Source of the DNA: Escallonia rubra
Lineage: Eukaryota > Streptophyta > Magnoliopsida > Escalloniales > Escalloniaceae
Direction: 5' to 3'
DNA: 64,000 nucleotides
Assembly: GCA_033065855.1 (NCBI GenBank)
Contig: JAVXUO010002587.1
Coordinates: forward strand, 1 to 64,000
Position numbers and translations under genes: made by a program
Shown here: in pieces, positions 13,948 through 35,156 of the stretch
Position numbering within the stretch: the first letter of the stretch is position 1
How the letters are laid out: every line of letters begins with the position of its first letter
Notes under the pieces: model-generated
Database searches by the model: none
Told to the model about the DNA's origin: nothing
What the model saw: only the letters and a program-made list of their open reading frames with translations

Positions 13948-16900
13948 ATGGATTGGGTACCCCGAGAAAGTAACGTCGCACAACCCATTTACGGTCAGTG
14001 CTACTGAAACCCATATTTTGTCCCTGTTTGATTAAACTAGGGTTTGAGTTTTAAGTATATAATTAATTAATGTCTCTCACATGTGCAAATCATTTTATAA
14101 TCCATGTTCTAATTAAATAATTTTGTTTGTTGAAGTGTTGTTTGTTCGTGCATGTTGTCTATTGATAGAATAATGTTTTTGAAGTTAAAGCTTTTATTAG
14201 TTTTTGTTTTATGCAGTAGTTAATTTGGGATTGTGCATGTTTGGTTTGTTTGTGTTTTTTCAGATCCTCATTCTTCACTTTTAACCATAAAACTGCACTA
14301 TGGGGGGCAATTTAAGAACATGCCACACAAGGTTTACACCCCTTGCAAAATAGACTACTTTGATTACTATGACCTTGACATGTTAAGTTTGATTGAGATT
14401 GATAACATGGCAGAGAGTGTAGGAGCTGTAGGATTTATAAACTATTACTATAAGAAACCTGGGTTAAGCCTTGACAATGGACTAGTGCAGATGATTGTAG
14501 ACTCAGACATTTTGGTATTGAAAGACTGCATAAATTCACAGGGCCAAGTAGAAATATATTTGGAAAGTTTGTCAAAGGATGAGATGATGGAATCAATTTC
14601 CACTCAGTTAGGGCTTAAAGAAACTGTGGGCTCTAGTGTGGTTATTGAAGAGCTTGATGATGTAGGCAATGTAAGAGGAAATGTGCCTACAGGGACTACT
14701 GTGCCTGTTTGGAGCTTAGGAAAACAGGGGACAACAAGGACACAGGGGGTGAGAGGTGGTTCAAGGTTTAGGCTAAGTCTAGAAGGTCCAAGCAATGTTG
14801 GTGATGATGGGCTTGGTACACAAGCATCAGTAAATGTGGGCACTGGGGTGGAGGAAAACATAAACCAGAGCAGTAGGGCAACAATGGGTACTCAGGGGGA
14901 GGAAAACATAAATCAGAGCAGTAGGGAAAGAATGGGCACTGAGGGCAGGAGAACCATACACCAAAGGACTAGGGCAGCAAGGGGTAGTGCTAATGAGGGG
15001 CTAAGGGGCAGTGCTACTAAGGGACCAAGGGGTAGTGCTACTGGTGCTAATGAGGGGCCAAGGGGTAGTGCTACTAGTGCTAATGAAGGGCCAGGTGGTG
15101 GTGCTTCTGAGGGGCCAAGGGGTAGTGATTCTGACACTGATTCCGATGATGAATCATACTGCTCAGATTTGTTTGATAGTGACTATGATGCCAATGAGGA
15201 TGATAGATTGTATGAGAAGAATGTTGACATGAATGTAGTAGAACATGGAGTGGGTAGTAGAAACAAGGGTAAGGGACAAATGGTGCCAAATTTTGAAAAG
15301 AAAGAATATGACTCTGATGAGTGGCAGGAACATGCACCATCAGAATCTGAGGGAGAAATTGACAATGCAATAAACAAGAAACTAACTGGGGATTTTAACC
15401 CTAAATCAGACATGAGAAGACCTGAGTTCAAGGTTGGTATGGTGTTTAAAGACAACAAGGTTTTCAAGGAAGCTGTTAGACAACATTCTATTTTGGAAGG
15501 AAAACCAGTAGTATTCCCCAAGAATGAATCAGGGAGAGTTAGGGCTAGGTGTGCTTTAGAAGGGTGTCAATGGCAGGTGTTTGTGTCTAGGATGCAAGGA
15601 GACAATGAGGTTGATTTGGTTGTGAAGACTGCAGTAACCCAGCACACCTGTACCAGGGTGCACAAGAATAAACATGTGACTAGTACTTGGCTAGCTGCTA
15701 GATACAGTAAAGATTTCAAATTAAATCCTAATATGAAGGTTGGTACTTTGAGAAATACATTGATGAGTGATCACCAACTAGATGTGCCACTTTGGACAGT
15801 TTATAGAAATAAGAGGAAGGCAACAATGATGGTTGAGGGCAATATAATGGAACAGTTTGGGCACTTGAACTCTTACATTGATGAACTTAAGAGAAGTAAT
15901 CCTGGCATCACTGTGGATCTACAATATGAACAAGGGGGCATAGGACAGGGTGAGTACAGGTTTCAAAGGATTTATATATGCCTTGGTGCATTGAAGGAAG
16001 GGTTCAAAGCTGGGTGTAGGAGATTGATAGGGCTAGATGGGTGCTTTTTGAAAGGTCCCACTGGTGGTCAGCTCTTGACTACAGTGGGCATTGATCCTAA
16101 CAACCAGATGTATCCAGTGGCATATGCTATTGTAGAGGCTGAAAACAGATACTCTTGGGGTTGGTTTGTACAGTTGTTGGGTGATGACTTAGAGATAGAA
16201 GACAGTTTGAGTTGGGCATTTTTGTCTGACAAACAAAAAGGGTTGGTTGGGAGCATACAAGAATTGTATCCTCATACTGAGCACAGGTTTTGTGTCATGC
16301 ACTTGCATGTAAACTTCAAGGCAGCAGGGTTTACTGGGATTGCTTTGAGAGATGCTCTGTTTGCTGCAGCCAAGGCAACCAATGTGGTGAGATGGGAGCA
16401 CAAAATGCAAGAGATGGCTGACATAGACAAGGAGGCAGTGGCTGGCTTGATAATAAGCCACCTACAGAGTGGTCTAGGTCACATTTTTAGTACAAATGTT
16501 AAATGTGATGTTCTTTTGAACAATTATTGTGAGAGCTTCAATTCAATGATAAAGGAAGCAAGGTATAAATTGGTCATTACTTGTCTTGAAACAATAAGAA
16601 ATACCTTGATGGCAAGGATGAGATTTTCTAGGGAACAAGCTGAGGAATGAAATGGTGAGATTTGTCCTGCAATACAGAGGATAACTGAAAGATTGAAGGT
16701 GTATGCTGGGGAAGGGAGGTGGGGAGTCCCCACCGGGGTGAATCAAGGGAGCCCCTAAGTGGGAGGGGGGGAAACCTTGGGCCGACCCCTTAGGGGAAGG
16801 CTGAAGGCCAACCCCCTTGGGGAAGGCCCAAGGCCAACCTTTTCGGGGAAGGCACATCGTTGATTCCAACGTTTAGAAGAATGTTTTTTCCCTGTCCCCA

Positions 16901-17862
16901 TGCCATTGCATGCATTTGGCACAAGAACCTGGTAGTAGAGAATTTCATCCATGAGTGCTACAGTATTGACACATACAAGAAGGCTTATACACCAATCATT
17001 AACCCAATGAATGGTCCAAGTATGTGGCCTAAAAGTAATTTACCCTTCATTCTACCCCCCACTTATAGAAGGCCAAGTGGCAGACCTAAGAAACTGAGGA
17101 GAAGAGGCAAATATGAACCTGAGGATAACACAGGCACTGGCAAGATGCCAAGGAAAGGAACAACAACTAGATGCAGCATATGCCATCAGCCTGGGCACAA
17201 CAGGAGGAAATGTCAGAGCAGCAGACAAAATACAAGCTCAGTAAGTACATGTTGATTTTATTTAGTTGGTGGCCTAGTTGTTATTTATGTTTGAGATTAA
17301 TGTATTATAACTTCTCTAACGGGGAAACATGCCAACTGAGCAAAGCAGAGCCCCACAACAGGGAGATATGGCAACAAGGGGGGGCATAACCCCAAGAAGG
17401 CAAAAGTTACCAGTATGTAAATAACATAGTTATATATTTGAATTGTATTTATAAGTAGGTGTTTTTACTGAAAATGTCTTTTTGCAGCCTAGAAGGCAAC
17501 AAACTGCATCTCAACCAAGCCAAGGTGCTCTACAAAGCTCAGTTGTTACAGAGCAGATACAAGCAGGATTTATGCCAACTCCACAGGCAACATCAGCCCA
17601 AAGACCATCATGGCCTATACCAAGCATGGTAGAGCCACCACCAACATCAGCTGTTACAGGTGGCCAAAGCCAAGGTGGCCAGAGCAGAGGGAAAGAGAAA
17701 ACTGCCAAGGGAAGTCCAAGCCAAGGGAATGAGAAGTCAAAAGACAACCCTGGCCTAAATCCAATAGGAGGACAAATAACCACAAGATCAAGAGCAGCTG
17801 CAAGGAGTCAAGGTGAAGGACAAGCAGCTGCTGGTCCAAAGGGCAAGGGAAAGCAAAAGTGA
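13948..17862 (+). pseudogene. mudrA-like MULE transposase, interrupted frame (copy 1)
   Basis: Exon 1 is 13948-13993 (starts MDWVPRES), joined in phase to an exon opening at 14264. The N-terminal part has the PB1-like domain of plant MULE proteins (HYGGQF, then KIDYFDYYDLD and YYYKKPG). A Gly/Ser/Glu-rich and acidic linker follows at about 14640-15350. Then come the FKDNKVFKEAV DNA-binding region, with CRARCALEGC-type cysteines, and the catalytic core. The DDE residues are visible: Asp at 16036 (GLDGCFLKG), Asp at 16228 (LSDKQKGL) and Glu at 16531 (CESFN). A Trp codon is TGA at 16648-16650. The SWIM finger beyond it is largely replaced by repetitive filler at about 16715-16880, leaving only CPHAIACIW. 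A CCHC knuckle (CSICHQPGHNRRKC) and a Gln/Pro/Lys-rich tail (about 17488-17862) end the gene, with a donor at 17240 and an acceptor before 17488. Confidence 0.88.
16715..16880. repeat. GC-rich repetitive filler replacing the SWIM region of copy 1
   Basis: About 165 bp with no counterpart in copy 2. There the same interval encodes an ordinary SWIM finger (CSC then CPH). The filler contains three imperfect repeats of about 26 bp around ccttggggaaggcc and several G and C runs, unlike the surrounding AT-rich gene. Confidence 0.6.
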
Positions 17863-18365
17863 TATGGTGTCAGTGTAGCTTAATTTTGTGTAGGGAACTC
17901 ACTGTTACACTGTTAGTTTTTGTTCAAAGTATTGGAAGGTTGAATGGTTTTTGGAGAGCAGTAGATAAATTTGTAGGTGGCTGGTTTTTGGAAGCCTAGT
18001 ATATACACTAGAAGATAGTGCCAGAGTACATGTTTTTTTATGTTGGCTGTAATTAGAATTGGGAAGGATGATATTGTTTATGTGTTGGATGTAATTTAAT
18101 TGGAAGATTGATGACAAAACCACAGCTTGTGAGTCTGTATGTTCAGTTTAATCTAACTTGATTATTTGTCTTGAGATTTGCTTGTGAATCTTACATGAAA
18201 GGGATATTTTAGCACTTGTGATGATGCAAATGTGATGAATCTGCAAGTGAGATGATGCAATTTCATTGTGCTATATTGCAATTGGAATACAGCATAATGC
18301 AGTGTTTAAGGACAGGTCCATTTGAGTAGTTTAGGTAAAGATTTGTCAGCATGCAACAATGTCAA

Positions 18366-18570
18366 GGGGACACTTTTGTCCTGAAAAAGTAAAACACATG
18401 GGACACTTTTGTCCTGAAAAAGTAAAACACAGGGGACACTTTTGTCTATTATTGTAAATGACAGGGAACATAATTGCAATACACAGGGGACATTTTTGCT
18501 CGGTATATGAAAAGTACGGGGGTCACTTTTGCCATTAACATTAAAAGTACAGGGAACAGAAATGCCAAAA
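18366..18570. repeat. Tandem array of TIR-like motifs inside MULE copy 1
   Basis: Six or seven degenerate units of about 22-34 bp, with the core aacacaggggacacttttgt. The core closely resembles the outermost part of the right TIR (aaccacaggggacagttttg at about 19400-19420). The array lies between the 3' ends of the two convergent genes. Copy 2 keeps only about two units (about 47216-47275). Confidence 0.75.
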
Positions 18571-18719
18571 CATTAAATTGAAATTATCTTCATTACATTG
18601 CTTCAGTACACAGCTTGGAAACATGGGATGTTGATTTTTTTAGGGCAATCCCTAATTCAGTACATTCCACAGCTCAAAACATTACAAAAAGCCCTAATTC
18701 AGTACAACCCTAGCAATTT

Positions 18720-19088
18720 CTACAAGTTGTTGCCCACATCTTCACCTTCAATGTTGCTCAATTCCTCTGTCCCGTTGCCAAAATCAGACAATAATGCAAT
18801 CACAGTCAGTAGAAGCAACACCCAACTAATAATTGTAACAGTCTTCCAAAATCTCTCATTTGACCTGTTAATCGTAATTGGAGGGTCACGCCAAGCAAAA
18901 AACCCACACCTACCAGCCTGTGAGAACAAGGAGATTGTTCATTCAGCTCATGAAATTGAAGAAGAAAATGAGTTAAACACAAAACTCACCTGGTTGCTGC
19001 AAGTCCAAAATCTTCGGCCGGGATTTAGATCTGTCCACGAAGTCTTAGCCACGGCTCTCTGACCACACTGACAGTATATATGAGCCAT
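18720..19088 (-). CDS. GRF zinc-finger, single-pass membrane protein encoded by MULE copy 1
   Basis: Two exons, 19088-18990 and 18917-18720, in phase with a canonical intron, encoding 98 residues. The N-terminal half is a GRF-type zinc finger with Cys6, Cys8, Cys30 and Cys37 and the signature NPGRRFWTC ... CGFFAWRD. A hydrophobic helix at about residues 59-77 (TIISWVLLLLTVIALL) is followed by a short acidic tail ending EGEDVGNNL. GRF fingers in known proteins bind single-stranded nucleic acid; a membrane-anchored one inside a transposon is unusual. The gene is convergent with the transposase and lies between its stop and the right TIR. The same gene with the same intron is present in copy 2, which argues that it is a regular part of this element and not a stray capture. 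Confidence 0.82.
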
Positions 19089-19537
19089 GAGATGGGTTCT
19101 CCGAAATCTCTCTCTCCTCCACTGAAGTCTCTCTCTCCTTTCTTGAAACCCCTGAAGAAATACTGAGGCATAAACTGATTTTGGAGGGAAATAGGAGTGA
19201 CAGTCACTTTTGGAGGGAAGATGGGGTAGGCAAATGACCGATATACCCATGAGAAAACCGGGTGTGCTGTGCACGTGGGGTCTTAACGGCTGAATTTGAA
19301 CGGCCGTCCGTTTTTGGAGCTGTTTGCAATGGTTTTGTAAACCTTGAGGGACATTATTGCAAAAGTTGTAAACACGAGGGGCAAAGTGCAAAAACATGTA
19401 AACCACAGGGGACAGTTTTGTATTTAACCCTTTTAAAAAACAGTCATTTTTAAAAACTGATTTCAAATATGAAAACACGTTTATTTTCTCCGGTTTACAA
19501 AATTTGAGAAAAAACTGGAAAAATAAACGTTACCAAA

Positions 19538-20385
19538 TAGAGCTTTTGATTTGTTTGCCATTAGTCCTCTAATTTTGCTTCCGTAAACCCAAATCCGTCA
19601 CTTCGTCCATTGATTCTTTGTTAAATGATGACATGAACCTGTATGCGAGGGCAAATGTTAGGATTTCGTTGATGAGTTGGAGGTCACTTGGATGCAATCT
19701 GGATGCTGCCAGATGCCTATATGGCAAATTGGAATGAAAATTCCATCGATTACTCCCTACCCTCTCTCAATACATGTTAATTTGCACTGTATCAATTCTG
19801 TCTCTTGTAATAGATGAATCCTAAGCTACATAGCCACTAAATACAATTAGCAATTCACCGTTCAATTCTGAGTGAAATATAATTACATAAGTTATGGAGC
19901 AATTCAATTAAGTAGGCAGTTAAGACACATATTCTTTAACGTGTACTTCTCTACGGCTAACACCATTTAAAAAAAACGGGATGAAAGTGACAAGGATTCG
20001 GCCAACATCCCTAATCCCTTTGGATGAGTTTGCCCTAATCATCGTACTTATATAGTAAATTGAACTGGTAGTTGGGGAAAATCATTGGTTCTTAAAACAT
20101 TAGGTTCAGGTCACCATCGTAATAACGATGCAAGAAAGGAGTATATACAATCACACTCGATGTTGTTATACGCTGACACCCTCGTACAAGGTCCTAAACA
20201 CCGAAACCCACGAGAATTTTGTTATCCTCGTAAGTTTGTTTCAGCAGCCCATGAGAATTAAAAAAAAAAAAAAAGATCACAAACAGATCACCACTACCAA
20301 TAGCAATAGCAATAGTAATAAAATAAAATTGTTGTGGCAGGCGTGGCTGCTCAGAGTAGCCACTATCTCCATTATATATATATAT
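19538..20385. other. Intergenic, nothing recognised
   Basis: About 850 bp between the MULE-bearing element and the fold-back element. It is AT-rich, with a short poly-A tract near 20260. I see no gene or repeat ends. Confidence 0.6.
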
Positions 20386-22340
20386 GGGAGCCGATCCACA
20401 CCCACCGGTGAAAAAATAACAATTTCTCCACCATAAATCTAGCCATCCACGTGTACTTGTGGATGGCCTAGATCTGTTTATTTTTTTTTTAGAAAAGTTG
20501 CAACTGCCACTCTTTCAAGCGGTTGCAATGCAAAAATTGACAAAAATGCCCGTAGCTGAAAAAACCCCAATCGCAAGAAAGACTAGCGGTTGGGGGCCCA
20601 CGAATTCGCACACCCAACCGCTACACACTTTGTAGCAGTTGCACTGTACTTTTTAAAGATTTTTTTAATGAAAAAGTGGGGCCACTTAATGTTTTTTTAA
20701 TGAAAAAGTAGGGTCACTTAGGATTTTTTTTAATGAAAAATTGTTTGACGGATTCCAACCGCTACTAAGTGTAGCGGTTGAGTAGTGCAAAAGAAAAAAA
20801 ATGTGTAATGATTCCAACCTCTACAAAGAGTGGATGTTTTTTTTTCTTTTGCACCACCCAACCGCTACACTTAGTAGCGGTTGGAATCCGTCAAACAATT
20901 TTTCATTAAAAAAAATCCTAAGTGGCCCTACTTTTTCATTAATTTTTTTTAAAAAAAGTACAGTGCAACTGCTACAAAGTGTAGCGGTTGGGTGTGCGAA
21001 TTCGTGGGCCCCCAACCGCTAATCTTTCTTGCCCTTGGGGTTTTTTCAGCTTTACAGGGTATTTTTGCAACCGCTTGAAAGAGTGGCGGTTACAACTTAA
21101 AAAAAAAAAACAGATTTGGGTCATCCACGAGTACACGTGGATTGCTAGATTTATATTTCTCCACCAGTGGTAGACCTGGCAAACGGGTAAACCCGTCGGG
21201 TACGGGTAATACCCGGCCGAGTCCGGGTAAAAACGGGCCGGGTAAATTTTACCCGTTTTTCCCCGGGTAGTCTTTTTACGAATCCGTACCCTACCTACGT
21301 GGGCGGGGTATTACTCGCGGGTAAATGCTTAATTTTTTAATAATTTTTTTCCTTAACAAACAGATTTTAATTATCAGATTTTGCTAATTAATTGTTACAG
21401 TTAGGCATATTCTTTTTCCTTTTGTTTCTTTTCTTTTTTTTTTCTGCCAAAACATTTCATATTTTTTGTCAATTGCAATTTGCAAGAATCTACTCCCAGT
21501 CCCCAAACCCCAACCATAATCCAAAGTAATACCATACAATCAAACACAAACACAGATACATAATCGATCGGTAGACCCAAACCCAACCCACAATCCAAAA
21601 TACTACAATTAAAATGTAAACATTAACATAAATACATAATTGAACTTCTCAATCGGCAATGAACTGGAAGATTGACGGCGGACAGTAGTCGATTTATGAT
21701 TATGAGAGAAGACATAGAATCTGTTACTGATTGAGGATGAGCACTGAGGGATATATGTAGAGAGAGCTTGGCGGCGGCAGCAAAGCAGGGCGGTTGGGGT
21801 CGACAGTCGGCGTCGCGTTGAAGACTGAAGTGCCCAAGAGGGCTGATGCCTAGGCTATCAGAAGTAGATCTCGTCTCAGTGACTCGGTGAGGGCCGAGGG
21901 GGCTCACAGTCGGCGCTCTATCTTGATCTCGAGTGTGAATGTGTGATTACTGATGGGTGAGAGGGAAGACGAGAGAGAGAAGAGGGATATGGAGAAAGAG
22001 GCGGTTGCAATGGAGGCGCAGAGAAGGAGAAGGATAGGGCGGTGGCGCAGAAAAGGAGATGAGGCTGGGGCGGCGGTAGAGAAGTGGGAATATGAGAGAG
22101 ATAAGAGGAGAAATGAGAGGGGGTTAGGGATTAGGGCATAAAGAGGGCATATATAGTTCAAAATTCTGGGTAAACCCGGGTTACCCGTACCCGCCCCGGA
22201 CCGACCCGGAAAATACGGTCCGATCCGGGTATGGGTCTAATTTTCACGGGTAGCACATATGTTTTTGACCGGATACGGGTCGACCCGCGGGTACGGGTAG
22301 AAAATTGTCAGGTCTAACCGGTGGGTGTGGATCGGCTTCC
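20386..22340. repeat. Long fold-back element, split by a hAT element
   Basis: The ends gggagccgatccacaccc (20386) and its inverted counterpart at 22323-22340 face each other inside an AT microsatellite. The whole interior is one large inverted repeat centred near 20815: the left arm is about 20386-20800, and the right arm is about 20845-21162 plus the piece right of the hAT. Landmarks mirrored in the arms include gtttgacggattccaacc, cccacgaattcgcacaccc and ctctttcaagcggttgca. Without the hAT the element is about 800 bp. Such a transcript would fold into a hairpin hundreds of base pairs long. Confidence 0.82.
21171..22316. mobile_element. Non-autonomous hAT element in the fold-back arm
   Basis: 1,146 bp with hAT-type ends tagacctggcaa (21171) and ttgtcaggtcta (ending 22316). 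The flanking 8-bp duplication is accagtgg (21163-21170) and accggtgg (22317-22324), with one mismatch. The sub-terminal sequence is rich in acgggta/tacccg repeats on both sides. No transposase-like frame is seen. Confidence 0.88.
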
Positions 22341-22367
22341 ATATATATATATATATATATATATATA
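22341..22367. repeat. (AT)n microsatellite
   Basis: A pure alternating AT tract directly right of the fold-back element. A shorter one flanks the element on the left at about 20372-20385. Confidence 0.9.
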
Positions 22368-22611
22368 AGTGATTCTTAATTCTTTTTAGTAAAATTCATA
22401 TCATTGACTTTTTATAATACCGAAAGATGTTACAGATAACCGTTATATAAATAAAAAAAAAAGGTGTTACAGAAGTTTTCCTTAACTATAAACTTTCTGG
22501 GGTTTTAGCCGAATTTCAGGTATCGCGAAGGTATGCCTTAACTTTCGCGAAGCATCGTGGCGAGAAACTGTTTCAACCCTCCTAAAACCTCTCTCCCTCT
22601 TCTCATTTCCC

Positions 22612-33543
<10,932 letters not shown>

Positions 33544-34320
33544 GAAGAGCCATGATCCGCAGCGTAGCTTTGTAGGGTCGTGGTGTGAAGTTGAAGGTTT
33601 TGTGAGTTGTAACTTATTCTCAATTTTCGCTTTTTATATTAGCACGAGTTTTGTTTATGCCAACCATTCTTCTTTTTGGTAGTGCAAATCATGATTTTCT
33701 TATCCTACACAGAACTGCTAAAGCTAACTCGTATCAACAATTCTAACCCTTAGCAGATGCATAGTTGTACCCCGGCATAAATACGGAGTTGTAATTTTTT
33801 CAAGTCACGTGTAACGATACTTGTCCTGTGATTGGCGACAGCAAGGTTAAAATATTTTCCTTTTTATATGGTTATTATGGGCAAAAACCCTACCACGATA
33901 TATTTTAAATTGAACAAGCGTTTAACAGGATACATTTAAGCCACACACATAATTACAACCACGTAGATGTAAGAAAGCTTGATAGGGTGGTCGACTAGAA
34001 AGGCCTGCAGAAACTTTATGCTGCAATTCATAAACACTGGAATGCGGCTCCGCCCAGAAAGCAGAACGAGCGTTAACAAAATTTCCTTTATCTTAGGTGG
34101 ACAAAGCTTTTCACTGCATTGCGAGTCTATCTCCACCATTTGAAGCAAAATTTCGTTTTGTACCCAGAAAAGATGATTTCTCCAAATATCGAGGGAGACA
34201 TCTCTCTTTAATGTAGGTGTGGCTTCACTATTAGTAATCATCTGTTTACCAACTTACACAGAGACCAACAATGCTATCTACCTGGGGGGACACATATTGT
34301 CTGTTGTAATTAGGGTTACA
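33544..34320. other. 3' flank of ELP3, nothing recognised
   Basis: It probably includes the ELP3 3' UTR in its first few hundred bases. No other feature was seen. Confidence 0.5.
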
Positions 34321-34321
34321 G

Positions 34322-34916
34322 CAGACATGTTATAACTCTAGTTACAGCCGTTCGATCAAGATAGGGTTGAGATGATGGTTCAGATTATGCCACGACATCA
34401 AGCTATTTATTCTTTTAACAAAGTCTGCCGACCCCAATTCTCTCTCTCCAATTCCAACTATCGGCGACGACGACACCTTCTACTCCTCCACCTACTGACG
34501 ATGGCGATCTACACTCCCCTTCTTTCCTCCAAAAAGTGAACCGGCAACGACTATAGATCAGTGGCCGGGGGTGTAGATCAGTGGTTATGGGTAAGGGTGA
34601 ATTAGGGTGGGTTCGATATTCATATTATGTGATGGCGTTTAGATCTAGGGTGCTGATGGTGGACATCGGATTGGTGGTCATGAGGTAAGATGGCGGCTCA
34701 CGTGGTGGTGGTCCTGAGGTACGATGGTGGCTGCCATGGTACCTCAGGACCACCTTGGCTATGTCGCCGCCGGAAGGTGGAGGGTCATCACCGGCAGATT
34801 AAGATTCTCTTTCTCTTTGGACTACACGCCAACAATTGGAAAGAGAAGTTAGCTGACGTGGCTTAATATGGGCCTTCAAAATTGATCAAATGACTATAAT
34901 TAGAGTTACAGCAGAC
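34322..34916. repeat. Small inverted-repeat element with GC-rich core
   Basis: Left taactctagttacagccgtt (about 34330-34350) and right aatgactataattagagtta (about 34889-34908) are inverted relatives, each near ttacagcagac copies (34314 and 34905). The core (34440-34800) is GC-richer than the flanks. It includes a perfect 16-bp hairpin stem, ggtggtcctgaggtac at 34707-34722 against 34739-34754. No duplication was confirmed. Confidence 0.5.
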
Positions 34917-35156
34917 GATCTGGATCCCTATCTGGGTGGTGGAAGACTATGGTCCCAACTAGTCAGGACCTTACCTCCCATCCTCTTTATTTTATTCAGT
35001 AATCTTAAATAGTTGGGATGCTGCAATATTTAATCTTAAACAAGGACGTTAATGATACTTTCCAAAATGTTTACTGTTACTGCACATTTTATAAGAGATA
35101 TATATATATAGACACACACACGTGCACAAGTAAATCCATGCCAAATGAACTATTTT

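Larger units (their letters stand above)
13577..19430. mobile_element. Mutator-like element (MULE) copy 1, two genes, complete ends
   Basis: 5,854 bp with 215-bp terminal inverted repeats (13577-13791 and 19216-19430) that differ at only two positions I could see. It is flanked by a perfect 9-bp target duplication, ttttaaaaa, at 13568-13576 and 19431-19439. Nine-bp duplications and long TIRs are diagnostic of the Mutator superfamily. It carries a mudrA-like transposase on the plus strand and a GRF zinc-finger membrane protein on the minus strand, tail to tail, with a tandem array of TIR-like motifs between them. The near-identical TIRs suggest a recent insertion. The transposase reading frame is nevertheless interrupted, so it probably moved with help from an intact relative. 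Confidence 0.93.
13242..19537. repeat. MITE-like element split by the large MULE
   Basis: The 13-bp ends tttggtagcgttt (13242-13254) and aaacgttaccaaa (19525-19537) are inverted repeats with one mismatch. The MULE at 13577-19430 lies between them, flanked by its own 9-bp duplication, so the outer element was the landing site. Without the MULE and one duplication copy the element is about 430 bp. It includes a GGT-rich stretch at 13400-13530 that reads as low-complexity open frames. I could not find a convincing target duplication for the outer element. Confidence 0.55.

Noticed and set aside
14233-14263. Extension of the transposase frame upstream of 14264
   Set aside because: It begins at GTG and precedes a clear splice acceptor; joining to the exon at 13948-13993 restores the conserved N-terminus.
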